From: Sistotremastrum niveocremeum HHB9708
Taxonomy: Eukaryota > Basidiomycota > Agaricomycetes > Sistotremastrales > Sistotremastraceae
DNA: 64,000 nt
Assembly (NCBI GenBank): GCA_001630475.1
Contig: KV419407.1
Coordinates: 558,001 to 622,000, forward strand
Direction of reading: 5' to 3'
Position 1 is the stretch's first letter. The number at the start of each line of letters is the position of its first letter. The notes beneath the pieces were generated by a model. The model saw nothing but the letters and a program-made list of their open reading frames with translations. It was not told where the DNA came from and searched no databases. Both the position numbers and the translations under genes were made by a program. Below, piece by piece: positions 15,220 to 27,571 of this stretch.

Positions 15220-18200
15220 TCAGACCAGAGTATCGACCATAGAACGTCTCCATTTTGAGGTGGCCTCATCCACTCTGAGCGCTACAGCAGCTACAACACG
15301 ACCGATCGCCTGATCTTGGGGACCGGATGCCCCGCGTAAACGCATGCCATTGTCAAGAATCGTCAATAAGTCAGACGTCCATTGAGCAATGCCTAATAGC
15401 AAAGCGGTGTGATCCAGAGCAAGACTCCGACAACCGTCGAGCTCTTGACAAGCGACAAGAATTATAAGCGTTACTTCAAGCGCCGAAACTGTCTCTTGAG
15501 CAGTCTGATCGTTCCCATCATCCCGAATTGCGATGGATGCCGGCGTCGTTGCCACCGTGAGCATAAGTTCAAGTGTGTTGGGCGCAAGAACGGACAGGTA
15601 CACCGCAGAATTCTGAGCTGCGTGTATGAGCACTCCAATTGTCCGTAGAAATTGCACGAGAACCAGAGGGCTTTGGATCGTGGCGTTTCCGGCGCCTTGG
15701 TATGGCCTCTCAGTATGCTTGGTGCGAAGCTCCCTAGTCTGTTCATCGCGCATGTAGGACCAGAATCCGTTTATGAGGGGTATGATAAAATACTCCGCTG
15801 CGAGGTCTTTGTATGAGAACGCTGGTTTTTCTGCCACCCGATTCGCCCCTGCGACCAGATTTCGTGGCAGTTCACCAAGTCTCAAACGTCGAGTGCGGGT
15901 CTCTGGATTCCGGGGTTGAGGCCTTGACGAAAGCATATTGTCTTTGATCCCTTCTAGCAAGTCTTGCACCACGTTTGGCTGCAGCCCGGTGTACTTGGCG
16001 TGCAATGCCAAAGGCAGACGTTTACTGGGAAACGAATGATGAAGCGAATAGGACGCATTGGAAGTTGAAAGGCCTGCGAGTTCTCGAGCCCCAAGAGCCA
16101 GCGCATTCAGTATAGTGAATCTTTGGGAGACCGAGTACTGATTGAGAAACCATTCCGAGGCAAAGAGCCTAGCAAGCGAGTCAGGAAGTGGGAAGCGAAC
16201 GAAAGGAATGCAATATTTACGGCCCTGCGACTTGAGGACAACAAACGACCAGCGCAGTCAACGCGGCCTCGCGCCGTTTCTCAAAATTATCAAGCTCATA
16301 GTCGTCCTGTAGTCCTAAAAGTATTCGGGAAAGCTCCGCAGCATTCTCAGCTCAATGAAAACGGGTCAGCTGAGGATATAATATCGGAACGGTATGCTTA
16401 CCTAGTTCAAAGCCATAATTTCTTTTTCGTCGTATCAGCTCTGCTGCTTCCGAAAGTCCAACATCCAGCTTTTCAACGCTCTCGTGATCTCCATCTTTCC
16501 CTTTAGGCCGGAGAATTTCAATGAGCCGACTGACATAAACTGGCTTTAATATCTTTTGCTTTCTGCCGACACGAAGTGTGGGATCCCTCTCGATCTCGTC
16601 CAGTTCTTCTGGTGTTGGCGATGGTGATCTCGAGGAAGGTGGGGAGCCATACCCAGTAAGTGAATCATCCGAATCATATGTAACTTGTAATCCACTGGCT
16701 CCAAGCTGACTGAGTTTCGAGACAGGGCTTGGGGCGGCTTGGTTACATTCTTCCGGAGTTTCGACATCTTCAGTCGCGACGATGTCTGCATCACGAGAAG
16801 AGAGCAAGGTACGTAGGTCCCGAGCCCATTCCCTTCCTTCGCCTACTCCATCCCAGCCATCGAATCGAAGCGACTTGCCAGTCTTCTCCGCAACCGTCTC
16901 TGCTGCTAGTAATCCACAGCGTCGCACGGCAGGATCAAGGTGTGATATATATATTCCAATGGATGATATGAATTGAGGAGACATGCTCAAAGTTGTCAAT
17001 GGCTTGGACGAAGGCTCGAGATAAGATACCAATAGAAGCAAAAGGCCAGTGAGATCTGGACATTCTTCAGCACTTTCTATGTCCATTCGGGGAGGGTCCG
17101 ACTTACATCGATGGTAAGACAACAGAGAGTGCTGCACATGGGCCGGATCTGTCCACCTATCAACTACCCGAATCAGGGTGCTTTCGATTGCTTGACGGAG
17201 CGCTTTGTTTAATAAACCTATATTCAGCGACACCTCAAAAGCTCACCTTTTGGGTTCTCAAGAAACAAGTAGCAAACAAGGATCCTAGGAATTGCCATGC
17301 CCCAAGTATCTTTCATCAAGGCAGCAATCACAGCGCTCAGAATGTCCACATCAACAATGGATTGTTGCAGTATGTGGCGCAGGACGTCTGATTTCTGTTT
17401 GATCGCCCAGCGTTCTTTGGACGATGGGTTTAAGTCAACCTCAGTGGCGTCCAAGGAGGAGAAGAGGGAGCAGATGACAGACAACCGGATGCCTGGCGGA
17501 AGTTCCTCCATAATTCTTGTCCAAATTCTTGGAGAAGATAACCCATTGGGAGAGCGTGAAGCACTCTCCTCTATCGCGGCCATATTCGTGGCGAAGAATG
17601 ACACGTCAGAAGGAGCGTTCCACTTCCTCAAAGGAAACAACCCGTTGTTCGTCAGCTTTGAGAATAGATGGATTAGAGCATCGTAGTCAACCGGAACGCC
17701 TGTAGTTGCGTCAGTAGAAGTAGAGAACATGCATGAGTTGAGCTTGCCTAGACCTGCAGAAATTTGTTCGATCAGACCGTATGCGTTCTGACATAACTTC
17801 GTCAGGTATAGGCTTTGGATCCGTCAACCTAGTAAGTGCAGTGTGATAGAAATTACACCCACCTTTGGCTGAATTCCGTAGGCACGTCTATCTGGTTGTG
17901 CGCCATATTTGCTATCTTTCCTGGAACCGAAAAGACGGCAGCAACAGTTTCAGTCCACAAGACAAATGCCTGCGCCGAGTTGAGTTCTCGAATTTCATAA
18001 ATGGCTCGATAACAGGTGTCGATGTTGTATAGAGAGGTGAGTAAAGAGAGCAACCGAATCGAAGAGTGCGAAATAGGTTCAGAGCACAGGCTCGCATAAG
18101 CGTGAATCGCAGCCAAACCAGACCAACGACCGCGATCCTGCGGTGGACAGAAAAAGATATCAATGAGATACAACTGGTCAGTCTCTTTCAAAAGTGGCTC

Positions 18201-18521
18201 CCAGGTGACCACAATTTGCGTTAGTAGAACGCGTTGGACCTGCGGCAAGTAGTTGTTGAGAAGTTTCAGGGTCGGTGGTGAGGAACAAGTTGGTTCTGAC
18301 GATGACAGTAGTTCAATCCAGGATAAAAATCGTGTAAGAGTGCCGACTAGTGAATCTAGTTCCAGGGATGTGGATTGGAGGGTCGAGAGAATGGTTTTGA
18401 CGAATGCCTGGGGATTGTCTTCGTCAGAAATTTCCATCCTTGCACAGTGGTGCACCAATGGCAGTGCACGCGATATGGCACGGGCGCTTGCACGACGCGG
18501 CGATGGACTTTCCGAATTCAT
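15220..18521 (-). CDS. TEL2: Telomere length regulation protein TEL2 (TELO2)
   Basis: TEL2 is the scaffold of the TTT complex (Tel2-Tti1-Tti2), which with Hsp90 and R2TP stabilises PIKK kinases such as ATM, ATR and TOR. The start at 18521 gives MNSESPSPRRASARAISRAL followed by an all-helical N-terminal half. Diagnostic is the central linker: a DSDDSLTGYG acidic stretch, a Ser/Pro segment, then KPVYVSRLIEILRPK and AAELIRRKRNYGFEL, which is the boundary into the conserved C-terminal TEL2 domain. The last exons carry SVSQRFTILNALALGARELA and FSYKDLAAEYFIIPLINGFW. A Ser/acid-rich central linker is expected, since in other species it is the CK2-phosphorylated R2TP contact. The protein is roughly 950-1,000 residues, normal for the family. 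Confidence 0.87.
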
Positions 18522-18628
18522 GCTCAGGGCCTCAGATGTAACAGTACATTCGTCGGTAACATCAGAAGTGCATTACGGAGGATCAAATATCAATTAATAA
18601 CCTCTCTACACGACAAACACTAAATCAA

Positions 18629-20743
18629 TCACTGCTGTTCGGCGGCTTCTTCTGGTGAGGGCCCCGGCTGCTGTTGCTGTGAGTCCTTGTCTTTTCGCGT
18701 CGCCTGAACGATATCATCAACCCGCAGCAAAACACGAGCGGCCTGAAATCAAGAGTCAACGGTGAATCTATTTGTTTGCCTCGTAAGCATACCTCAATAG
18801 CGGTTTTGAGTGTTTGGATCTGAAAATTTGGCTTTGAATGAATGTTCATATCTAGTATGATCTAACATACCTTCACGCTGGCTGATTCATACAGGCCGTA
18901 AGTCTTCATATCAACCAATTTTCCAGTCTCTCCATTGACGCCCCATGAATGTTCGCCCGCTGCATGTTTTGCCTGGAGAGCGAAATGTTATTGCAAGTGA
19001 GAATGACGCGGACTGTGAAAATCACCCTTAGCTCAGTCAGAGTTCTGATCGCATTACCTCCAGCATTTTGAACTAGAGTTCTTGGGATGACTTCCATGGC
19101 ATCTGCAACCGCTCGGTAGGGCCATCCCTCGACGCCCGTCACCGTTCTGGCTTTCGCATGCAGCCCAACAGATATCGCCATTTCGGTGGCGCCACCACCT
19201 GGAGCGAGATACGGATTGAACACCACATTCCGGGCCACTGACATAGCATCGGCAAGATTTCGATCAATCTCATTAAGTATATCTTTGGAGGGTCCTCGCA
19301 ACAGAATGGTGCAGGCTTTGGGTGACTTGCACTGAGTCAAAAATGTGAAATATCTGAGCGCGCGTCATTAGTTTATGGCCCAATAATCCTCAGTTTACGA
19401 CATACTCGTCACCCAATTTTTCGATATGGAAGAGACCACATTGAGTGCCAACATCTTCGTCGCGAAGGTCTTCAACCCGGTTCACTACTGTGGCACCAGT
19501 GGCACGTGCTATACGATTGTTGTCGGATTTTCGCACGCGCCGGATAGTGGTGATGTTGCTCTTCAATAAAATGGCCTGCGCATAATCTAAAGAATGGCAT
19601 TTAGCCGTATTTTGCCTCAAATCCCGATGCCACTCACCCGATACACCCTTTTCCGTAAACACGAGATCTGGCTTGAATTTAATGAGGCCATCGCACAGAA
19701 GTCGAATTTGATCTTCTTCAATAGACAAAGCCTTATCCCAATCGCCCTCTTTCGAGATCTCCATATTCGTCTGGCTTTCTCCCTTTTTGTATTCCAAGGG
19801 ACAATCCAAGAGAATGATGCGTGGCGCAACGATTCTTCGTCTCATACTAGGGTGTGTTACATCCTTGTTGAGCATAACACCATCCAGAACCTTGCTTTGT
19901 TCGATTTCACCTCCGGGAACTTTCTCTACTCGTGCGTAGCGCTTGATGTCAACAGTTTTCATCCCAAGGTCATCTTGAGCAACTGTTCGAACAGCTTGCA
20001 AGGCCAGGCGGCACATAAGGTCGGACCATCGCATTACGAACTTGGTCCCGATGGACGTTTTGATTAGAGCGAGCATCTCTTTGTCTGACGAGGTATCGAT
20101 GGGAACGGATATCTTCTGGACGATGTCCAACGCCTCCTTGAGAGCCTTGTTATAGGCAGAGATAATCACGACGGGGTGGATGTTTCTCTCGAGTTGCGGT
20201 AATGATTGAGCCAATATCTCGCCGGCTGTTCAAGATTGAATATTTATGAGCACGACGACGACCCATAATGACGCACCCAAGATGATGACACTGGTGGTCC
20301 CATCTCCAACTTCCTCATCTTGTGTCCTACTTAACTCGATCATGTTCTTGGCTGCGGGATGGGCGACATCGATTTCTCGCAAAATTGCATTTCCGTCATT
20401 CGTAAGCCTGCGTACGGGGTGAGCAATATGCAAAGCACAAAAGTAATCTTGGTCACAAGATGCCACCCATTGGATCTAAAATCATCTTGAGCATAGCTTT
20501 TGGCCCCAGACACGTTCGTATAACATCTGCGACGGTCTGCAGAAGAAAGGTTAGGGACATCGGGGACCGGTAAAAACGAAGGGCGAATTTCACTTTGGCG
20601 GCAGTGATGTTCCCAGTCTGGGCTTTCCTTCCGGACTGTCTTTCTGGTCCAGCATCTGGAGGCCACAAAATAAGCCACGAGAAATGTTTTTGAACGGAAA
20701 ACGCACTCATAACGAAAACTGGCGTCTGTCCTGGTGCAGCCAT
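18629..20743 (-). CDS. CCT3: T-complex protein 1 subunit gamma (CCT3)
   Basis: CCT3 is one of eight subunits of the cytosolic TRiC/CCT chaperonin that folds actin, tubulin and other substrates. The first exon ([12 protein letters not shown]) splices to [20 protein letters not shown], the gamma-subunit N terminus. ATP-site motifs follow: [39 protein letters not shown] and [15 protein letters not shown]. The apical domain includes [17 protein letters not shown], and the C-terminal equatorial part includes [17 protein letters not shown] and [15 protein letters not shown]. The tail beyond [15 protein letters not shown] is Gln/Glu/Pro-rich and ends AEEQQ-like before the stop at 18631-18629. It diverges from ATG101 across 183 bp. 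Confidence 0.96.
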
Positions 20744-20926
20744 TTTTTCCCTGATCTTGACGTGTCAAACTTGACAATTAGACAAATTAGTGAGATAGAG
20801 CAGAGGCTCTTGAACTGTAGAACTGAAGCCGGCGTGCGTAAGGGGTGAAGGGTATCAATGGCGTCGTGATTTTCACCGCGCGACACTGAGTTTCAAGCTG
20901 CGCGCTTGGTTTCGCGAGCTTCATGG
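20744..20926. promoter_or_regulatory. Divergent promoter region, CCT3 / ATG101
   Basis: The two start codons are 183 bp apart in head-to-head orientation, so the transcripts must initiate from a shared, nucleosome-sized region. I do not see a TATA box or a clear heat-shock element. Confidence 0.45.
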
Positions 20927-21673
20927 ATGGAAGGGCCAGTTCAAACGATAACTATTGACTTGGTGAATATATCTATGATTATCGACCATTGCGCACTCAA
21001 ACCATCAAAGACAGTAGACCGCCAGACATACAGAGATGTGCTTCGAGCGATCCTTCATTCAATCTTGTTCCACCGACTCTTTGGCAACATCACGCCGCAA
21101 GTGTACGAGGTCTTGGATGTAACGCTTGTACGATTTCTCCTCTGCATGTCTACGAATCTCAAATTGGTACTAGCCTGCCGTGCGGGATGATGCTATCGAG
21201 AAGCTGATCGACGAGAAGGTCGATGCATTCTGGCGAGCCGTTGAGGGTGGTCCGCGCAGGGGCCAGGTCGGTTTCTATCGACCCTCCTCGAGTATAACAG
21301 TACTCACTCTTCAGACAGGTTTCTGTGACTTTTTCTGAAAAGCGGACGAAGAAAGCTTTCCTTGGTTTTGGTGAAGTGCATGTACGTCCTGGCCAATGAT
21401 TGTGAACGTCGTCTTGCTGATGTCTTCGCTCAGGAGAATGTTCCCTGGGAACAATGGGTAGTCAATACGGAACTTCGACAACCAAAATCGGAAGATGATC
21501 GTGTCATGCTTCACGCAACTCTGGCCAGGAAACTGACAGCCGCTTTGAAGACCATTTTGACCTATACCTCCTCTGAGCGGGGAAGAGCTGCGGTACCTCG
21601 GATTTCCAGCGCCGTTGGTATCTCGCCCTTTCCATTTGATATCAATGCACGCGTAGGAGGCCAAGAGGTCTGA
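20927..21673 (+). CDS. ATG101: Autophagy-related protein 101 (ATG101)
   Basis: ATG101 is the HORMA-domain partner of ATG13 in the Atg1/ULK1 autophagy-initiation complex; S. cerevisiae lacks it, but most other fungi have it. Exon 1 (start 20927) reads MEGPVQTITIDL. After an intron (20960-21008) come TVDRQTYRDVLRAILHSILF and HRLFGNITPQVYEVLDVTL, the HORMA core with the family's HRLFG. Later exons give PAVRDDAIEKLIDEKVDAFW, VSVTFSEKRTKKAFLGFGE and ENVPWEQWVVNTEL; this WE-W segment is the conserved WF-finger region. The end runs ISPFPFDINARVGGQEV. The length of about 195-200 residues is close to the usual 200-220. Exon joins are mine, made from splice signals. Confidence 0.88.
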
Positions 21674-21827
21674 CTTAGCATGGTACTAGTATCAAGATTG
21701 CATTGAGCATGCTAGATTATCCGAGGAGGCCAGAACTTGAAACACATGATATTGTTACACGATGTTTAACGGATACATAACGAAGCGCAACGAAAGCAGA
21801 GATCTTACAGGATTATAGGGAAGTAGT

Positions 21828-24312
21828 TTATGAGCGTCCAGGCTCAGCTTGACTGGCAAATTCCACAATTCTTCCCAAAGCACTTGTGAATTCCTCATTC
21901 AGAACCTTTTGTTTCTCCACTTTGTCGAGCCGGCCCTGTCTATTATATATTTCTAGTAGATTTTGTTCAGCAGTGATAATGTGGAACAAGCACTACAACT
22001 TACCTAAAAATCGTTCACCCACCCACAAACCCAATGCGGCGTTTCCAGTGGCGCCCTCAGACTGGCTTGAGCCGCTAGCATCCGAAGAACCCATGCCCGC
22101 TGCAAGTTGACGGCAAGTTCTCAGCATAACTAAAGCATGATCGCCTGCCGTGTGGAAGTAATATGAAGAAGTAATAGCTAAAACCAAGGCCCGAAGATGA
22201 TTATCCTGGGCGGCGGTGGCCATCTCTAAAGAGAGCTTAAGATGTTGTCTGGAAAAAAGTTGGGATATATAAGTACATCTCCCATGAGACCACAGGTCAC
22301 TTACTTGGCCTTGACAATCTCATCCGTCGATGCGGCTTCGAGCACTCTCCCGACACATTCTAAAGTACCTCCCGAACCGCGACATAGCTGGAGAGTCTCC
22401 CGATCCAATGGCGATAATTCAGATTGATCTCCTAGGCCGATCCGGAGGCCAATTTCGCCGGCTCGTGCTGAAGCCCACAGCCAGGTCCCTTCACCTCCCA
22501 AATGAGCGGCAGCCCTGTAGCAAAGCATGGCACGAGGAGAATTCCCGGTTGCATGCGCAAGATGAGCTTGATGTAGAGCGATACGAGCTGCGAAACTGGG
22601 AAAGAGGCCAGTTGAACGGGTATATGAGATGAGGTCTGAAAGTAGGGTCTTAGCATCTGAGAACTCAGAGCGCGATATAGCGACCTGGAAAAAGCATAGG
22701 GCCAGATATTAGAAACCGGGTGCTTTCAGCTATCAAAGACGCGTACGGCAGCAAGTTCACATAGCAGATCAGCCTTGATCTTGGAAATGCCCATCGTCAC
22801 TTCGTTCATTTCATGCAGTCCAGACCATAGGGGCACTAGAGCTTTTAAAACAACGTAGATTAATAATCACGGGAAACTCACGATCAATAAATCCTCTGGA
22901 CTCGGATTCAATCATTGACAGACCCTCCTGGGCGAATGCTTTCCGTCGAGGCTTTCGGCCTACGGGGTCTCGTTTGGATATGCTACTGGTGAGGAAGGCC
23001 AGTTGAAGCAAGATTCGGGGGTGAGTGACACGCAATAAAAGGGGCGGTCCGCTTTGGAGCACAACCTGTTGCCACATTTGATAAATCGATCAGGATAAAG
23101 GAGGAACGAGGACTCACTGACACCAATCCCTGCGGGAAGGCTTCTAGTAAGCCAGAATCGAGAAGAAAATGCAGGTGGGCGAGTCGTTTTGAAGCCTCGA
23201 TCGAATTCCCAATCTGGGTATAATAGACGATACCGAGCATCAGTGTGTGGACCGCCATAGCCGCATCGAAGGAGGTTTCGAATGTTCGGAAAGCAACACC
23301 TTGGGCATTGGTTGAGTTGGGGAGAGCAGGATCGACCTCGAAGCGTAGGAGTGTTTCAACTTGCTGGAGAGACTCGGGGACATCGGTCCACTGTTCACCC
23401 TTCATGAGAATTCTCAGACGGATGACATTAGACAACAGTAAAATTGGTTGATCTTTTAATTTAACAGCAAGTTCTGAAAGGGTAGCCGTCGATTGCAATG
23501 CCTGCGGTATGTCTGGAGGATTTGAGGACAAAGCCAAGGAGATTAATGATAAATGTGGCATATAGAGGGTATGAGGGGGGTCGTTTCTGTTCATCGTCAG
23601 TCCATGATGTCAACGGTTGATAAAATAGACTTGCATATATTGAGCTTTGATGAGTCGTCTGATTAAGAGCCGAGCAAACTTGAAGTTATGTTGCCAAATA
23701 GCAAGGCGGACGTGAAGCGAAAGAAAATGAACTTTGTGTATTCGAAGGGAAGTATGCTGGTTGAGACAGATCAATTATAGCATGGCAGTCAGATTCAGAA
23801 ACAGATCTACCTGTTCACAAAGCAAAAGCTGTGATGCAAGTCAGAATCGTGTGCAATTGATCGACTCTCCAAGACTTACGCCTTTCCCAATGGATCTCTC
23901 GACCTAGACGCCGTTAACTTCCAGATCTTGCCGGTGATACAGATCTACGCACTTCGTTTTCTATGCGGGCTGCCCACGTCCACTCTGCTTCAGGTCGCGT
24001 ACTAAGACCTGCGCCTGCCACCCGAATCCCTACTTCCACAATGCCTAACAGGGCACGACATTCGGAATCAGGAGTAAGGCCCCCCAATGAAAGACATTTC
24101 CGGTACGCGAGTAAGGAGAGATGGAGACCTGGTATATGCAGAGGGTGCGAAGGAGGGTGGGCGAGGAGAGTGGGCAGCTGCAAAAGGAGTAGTTGAGGGG
24201 ACAACGGTGGCGGCACCCTGATGGAGCCTTCTGGTTCGTAATCGTTTCGTTTGCGCTTCAATGTCTGTTTTGGCTCAGAATTGACGGGGTCTGAGCTGAC
24301 CGCAGATGGCAT
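21828..24312 (-). CDS. MAU2: Cohesin loading factor MAU2/SCC4 homologue
   Basis: MAU2/Scc4 is a TPR-like superhelical protein that binds Scc2 and directs cohesin loading on chromatin. The first exon (start 24312) holds a short basic segment with LKRKRNDYEPEG, a possible nuclear signal, and then LHLSLLAYRKCLSLGGLTPD and CRALLGIVEVGIRVAG, the family's N-terminal signature. Middle exons carry repeated helical pairs, including IGNSIEASKRLAHLHFLLD. The C-terminal part has YYFHTAGDHALVMLRTCRQL and ends QGRLDKVEKQKVLNEEF then EPGRS. Length is about 620-650 residues over many small exons. Sequence conservation in this family is weak, so the call leans on the N-terminal block and overall TPR pattern. 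Confidence 0.75.
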
Positions 24313-24441
24313 TGCATGGACAGACAGCTTGTCAGGAAATCGCTCGACCTGAGCGCAGGAGAAACATCCGCTATCTCCGAAGCACTAGTATCAGCTGCTT
24401 GGACCTTGTTGTTGACAGGCTTATCTACGTTCTTATAGATG

Positions 24442-25692
24442 CTAATCTAACAAAAAGCGGTTCCACCATTCCACAATGCTCTTAGCACTCCCTTCCTTGG
24501 CCCAACCTGCGGAGTGTCAAGTTGGATTGCTGTGACACAAATTTTTTGGTCCTTACGTTCGTTTTCATTATCCATGTTTCCCCGAAGGGCGAATCCGTGC
24601 TCTACGCCAGAGAAAATTTGGAGATAATAAATTGCTTTCTTGGATTGAAGGATATCTTCTGCTTTACGACGTGCTTCTGCCGAAAACGTGAAATCACTCT
24701 CTACTTCCGGTATTAGCATGAGATAAGCCATCGAGACTTTTAAAATTCACCTGCACAGGACAAAAGTAGGGGCTCTGTAATATGAGTCAGAACTTTGAGC
24801 TCGAACCCTAAGAACGCCCATACGAGTTATGACCCGGAAGTGATTTTCATCCAGGAAAGCCGGGTGAGCAAAGGCACCTGAGAGTTCCATCATAACCCTA
24901 ATCAGTTACTGCCGATGTTGGCTCACGCACCAGCCTGCACCCAATCTTTTGTAAGGTATTCCATGACAAAAGGGGCTCCAAAGCAATAGCCTGATACACA
25001 CGGCTGTCAGAACATGATGCGCAAGGAACGCCAACTCGCACCTGTTGTTCCGTACTTGGAAGTGGGCGTGCCTATGAAAGTAATGAGCCGGCTGGGATGC
25101 CAGCATATGACAGCTTTTCAAGAACATACCGTACTCTTCCTTCACCGCATTCACCCAGCCTGGTATAGCCTTCTTGGCGAATTCCATCTTTGGTCCGATC
25201 CATTCAGATATCACAAAGTCCGGTCTCTCTCGTGCAACATGGATCGGATCGCCTGCAGCAATTCACAAGGTCAGGTGCGGATCCATGGCTAGACCGCAAG
25301 AGAAATCTCGAGACCTTCAAAATAATCGGGGGCGACGACAAGATAACCTAGATCCATCAAGCACAAGAATTAGGGAGAGTACCCTATGACAATACGAAGG
25401 TAGACACCGTGCGACGCGAAATAGTCAAGTAAAAGGGAATTGTTCACAAAGAACGGCCCATAGACCTAATAAATGCATCAGATCCCCTATCCTGCGAAGC
25501 GCGCTGAAGTTGTACGTCTGGAAAGAAAAGGACGATCTTTTGACCTCTATTATTGAAGGCATCGGGAGGATTGCTGATATACGTCTGCAAGCCGCCAATC
25601 GAGACAGTTGATCCAGTGGGTGTGCCGGTGTGTTTGACCACTTTCAGGCAGCAGTCCCCGGGAGGAGATGCCAGGATCTCGTTGCTTGCCAT
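24442..25692 (-). CDS. Dienelactone hydrolase family protein
   Basis: This is a cytosolic alpha/beta-hydrolase of the carboxymethylenebutenolidase-like group (Aim2/DLH). The N terminus reads MASNEILASPPGDCCLKVV, then HTGTPTGSTVSIGGLQTYIS, typical of fungal DLH proteins. Strand-helix blocks follow: KIVLFFPDVQ, VVAPDYFEGDP, and the nucleophile elbow GYCFGAPFVMEYL, where Cys is the nucleophile. The aspartate lies in the SDFTFSAEARRKAE segment, and the histidine in SGVEHGFALRGN. The end WAKEGSAKSIVEWWNRF is the family C terminus. All three triad residues are present, so the enzyme looks intact. The physiological substrate is unknown for most fungal members. Confidence 0.88.
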
Positions 25693-26024
25693 AGTCTATG
25701 CTTGATGGGGGTTATCTCAGAGGCTGGTCACGATGGGAGACCGCAGAACGTGGATGGCGCATATATATGTCGCCGGAACGGAGGACCGTCATTGGGAAGC
25801 CAAACAGAGCAAGAGTAGGAGTGCCACGAGCACACGCTGACGACAGAAAATCGGGGACAAGCGAGAGCATAGAAAGCATTTGAACACGAGTCGATTAAAC
25901 AATAACGTTCACGAAGCATTCGTCATCAAGACTCCGGACGTGAAGCAGAATTGGATGAGTTGACCGAGTACAGAATGGTCGCGGCTGTGACATCTAGGTT
26001 ACGTCAACCCTACTCTACACCACC
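25693..26024. other. Divergent intergenic region, dienelactone hydrolase / Dsk2
   Basis: These 332 bp separate the start codons of two diverging genes and should hold both promoters. I see no further gene, repeat or recognisable motif. Confidence 0.5.
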
Positions 26025-27449
26025 ATGAGTGCTTCAGAAACGCCGTCAGAAATTCAGATCAACGTGAAAGGTATCGTATTTAATCCTGCATCTCTACCAG
26101 CCACTTAGACAACGTAGGACCCAGCGAGCTCAAGCTCCAGATCTCCATCACGACTGATAAGACCGTACTGGATCTGAAGGAGTCTATTGCCCGAAGCTCT
26201 GATGTAGAGGCAAATCGTCAACGTCTCATTTACAGCGGTATGTCTGTGTTGTCAGGTCCTTGAGACCGATTCTTACAGATACCCAAGGTCGTGTCCTTAA
26301 AGTGAGATCTCGTCTGTACACATCCGCCTGCATCGCCTAATCGTCGCCTCAGGACGAGGACCTGCTCTCAGTTTACAAGATCCAATCCGGAAACACGGTT
26401 CATATGGTCAAGGGCGTTGCCAAATCCAACAATGCATCTTCTTCATCCTCAGAAACCACCCAGCCACTGCCGACGATGCAAGCCGGGCAAAATCCTGCAG
26501 ATCCTCTTACTCAGCTCAATGGACCTATGGCGCATGGGCTCATGGCAGGCTTCAATCCATTCGCCGATCTCGGTGTCAACACTGGAGATCCAAACATGGT
26601 GTGTTCTGACATTGGGTCTATGAAGGACAAGAATTGAGTCGGCCTTTAGTTTACAGGTTTGATGGACTCGCCGCAATTCGTTGAACAGATGTCCAGAATG
26701 ATGTCCGATCCCGCGATGCTTGATCAAGTGCGTTCCATACACATCGTCTCATGCCATCTCATACGATTTGATAGATGATCGCGATGAATCCCCAAATGGC
26801 TTCCATGGCGCCCCAAATAAGGCAGATGTTCTCCAGTCCTCATTTCCGCCAAATGATGTACGTCATTTTGATTGACGCAGAGGACTCGATCCTGACTGAG
26901 TCTTCCTGCTAGCTCGAACCCAGAAACTTTGCGTGGCATGCTGCGAATGTCGCAAATGATGCAGAATTCTGGTGCATCCGGTGCTGGCGGATTCCCCATG
27001 ATGCCTCCCATAGGAGCCTTCGGAGGCGCAGCTGGTACAGCAAATCCACAGGGCACTGGACAAAATACATCAGCAGCTTTGCCAAACCCTTTTGCGCCGG
27101 CTCCAACTCAGGACCAGGGATCAACACCCCCTCCAGGGGGTGGGAATCCGTTTGGGATGGTCGACCCGGCCTTACTGCAACAAATGTTTGGAGGATTCGG
27201 AGGCGGAGGGGGCTTCCCTGGCGTGGCGTCGCCACCTCCACCTGCCGACACACGAAGTCCCGAAGAAAGATTCCAAGTCCAGTTACAGGTATATATGTAT
27301 GCGTCGTTGAGTCATTATGCTGACATGCTGTACAGCAACTACAAGACATGGGCTTTACAAGTGCGACGCAGAACGTCCGAGCACTTCTGGCGACTGGAGG
27401 CAATGTCCATGCTGCCATAGAGTACATACTTAACGGAGGTGGTATGTAA
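26025..27449 (+). CDS. DSK2: Ubiquilin-family shuttle protein Dsk2 (UBL-STI1-UBA)
   Basis: Dsk2 carries polyubiquitinated or misfolded clients to the proteasome and acts in ER-associated degradation. The start at 26025 (MSASETPSEIQINVKG) opens a UBL domain with TVLDLKESIARSSDVEANRQ, RLIYSGRVLKDEDLLSVY and GNTVHMVKG. A Ser/Gln linker follows. The STI1 repeats carry SPQFVEQMSRMMSDPAMLDQ, MNPQMASMAPQIRQMFSSPH and NPETLRGMLRMSQMMQ. A Gly/Pro/Met-rich linker leads to a C-terminal UBA with LQDMGFTSATQNVRALLATG and GNVHAAIEYILNGG. The three-domain order and the terminal UBA are complete. The gene is cut by about seven introns. Confidence 0.95.
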
Positions 27450-27571
27450 TTGACCGTCGTGAAATGGGTTATTTCTTGTAGTCGATGTATTCTGTATGAT
27501 AAAGATGCGAAGCGCGCTCAAGCTCTCTAGAGCGGTCCTGATAAAGATCGTGGACAGCAGTGCAAAATAAA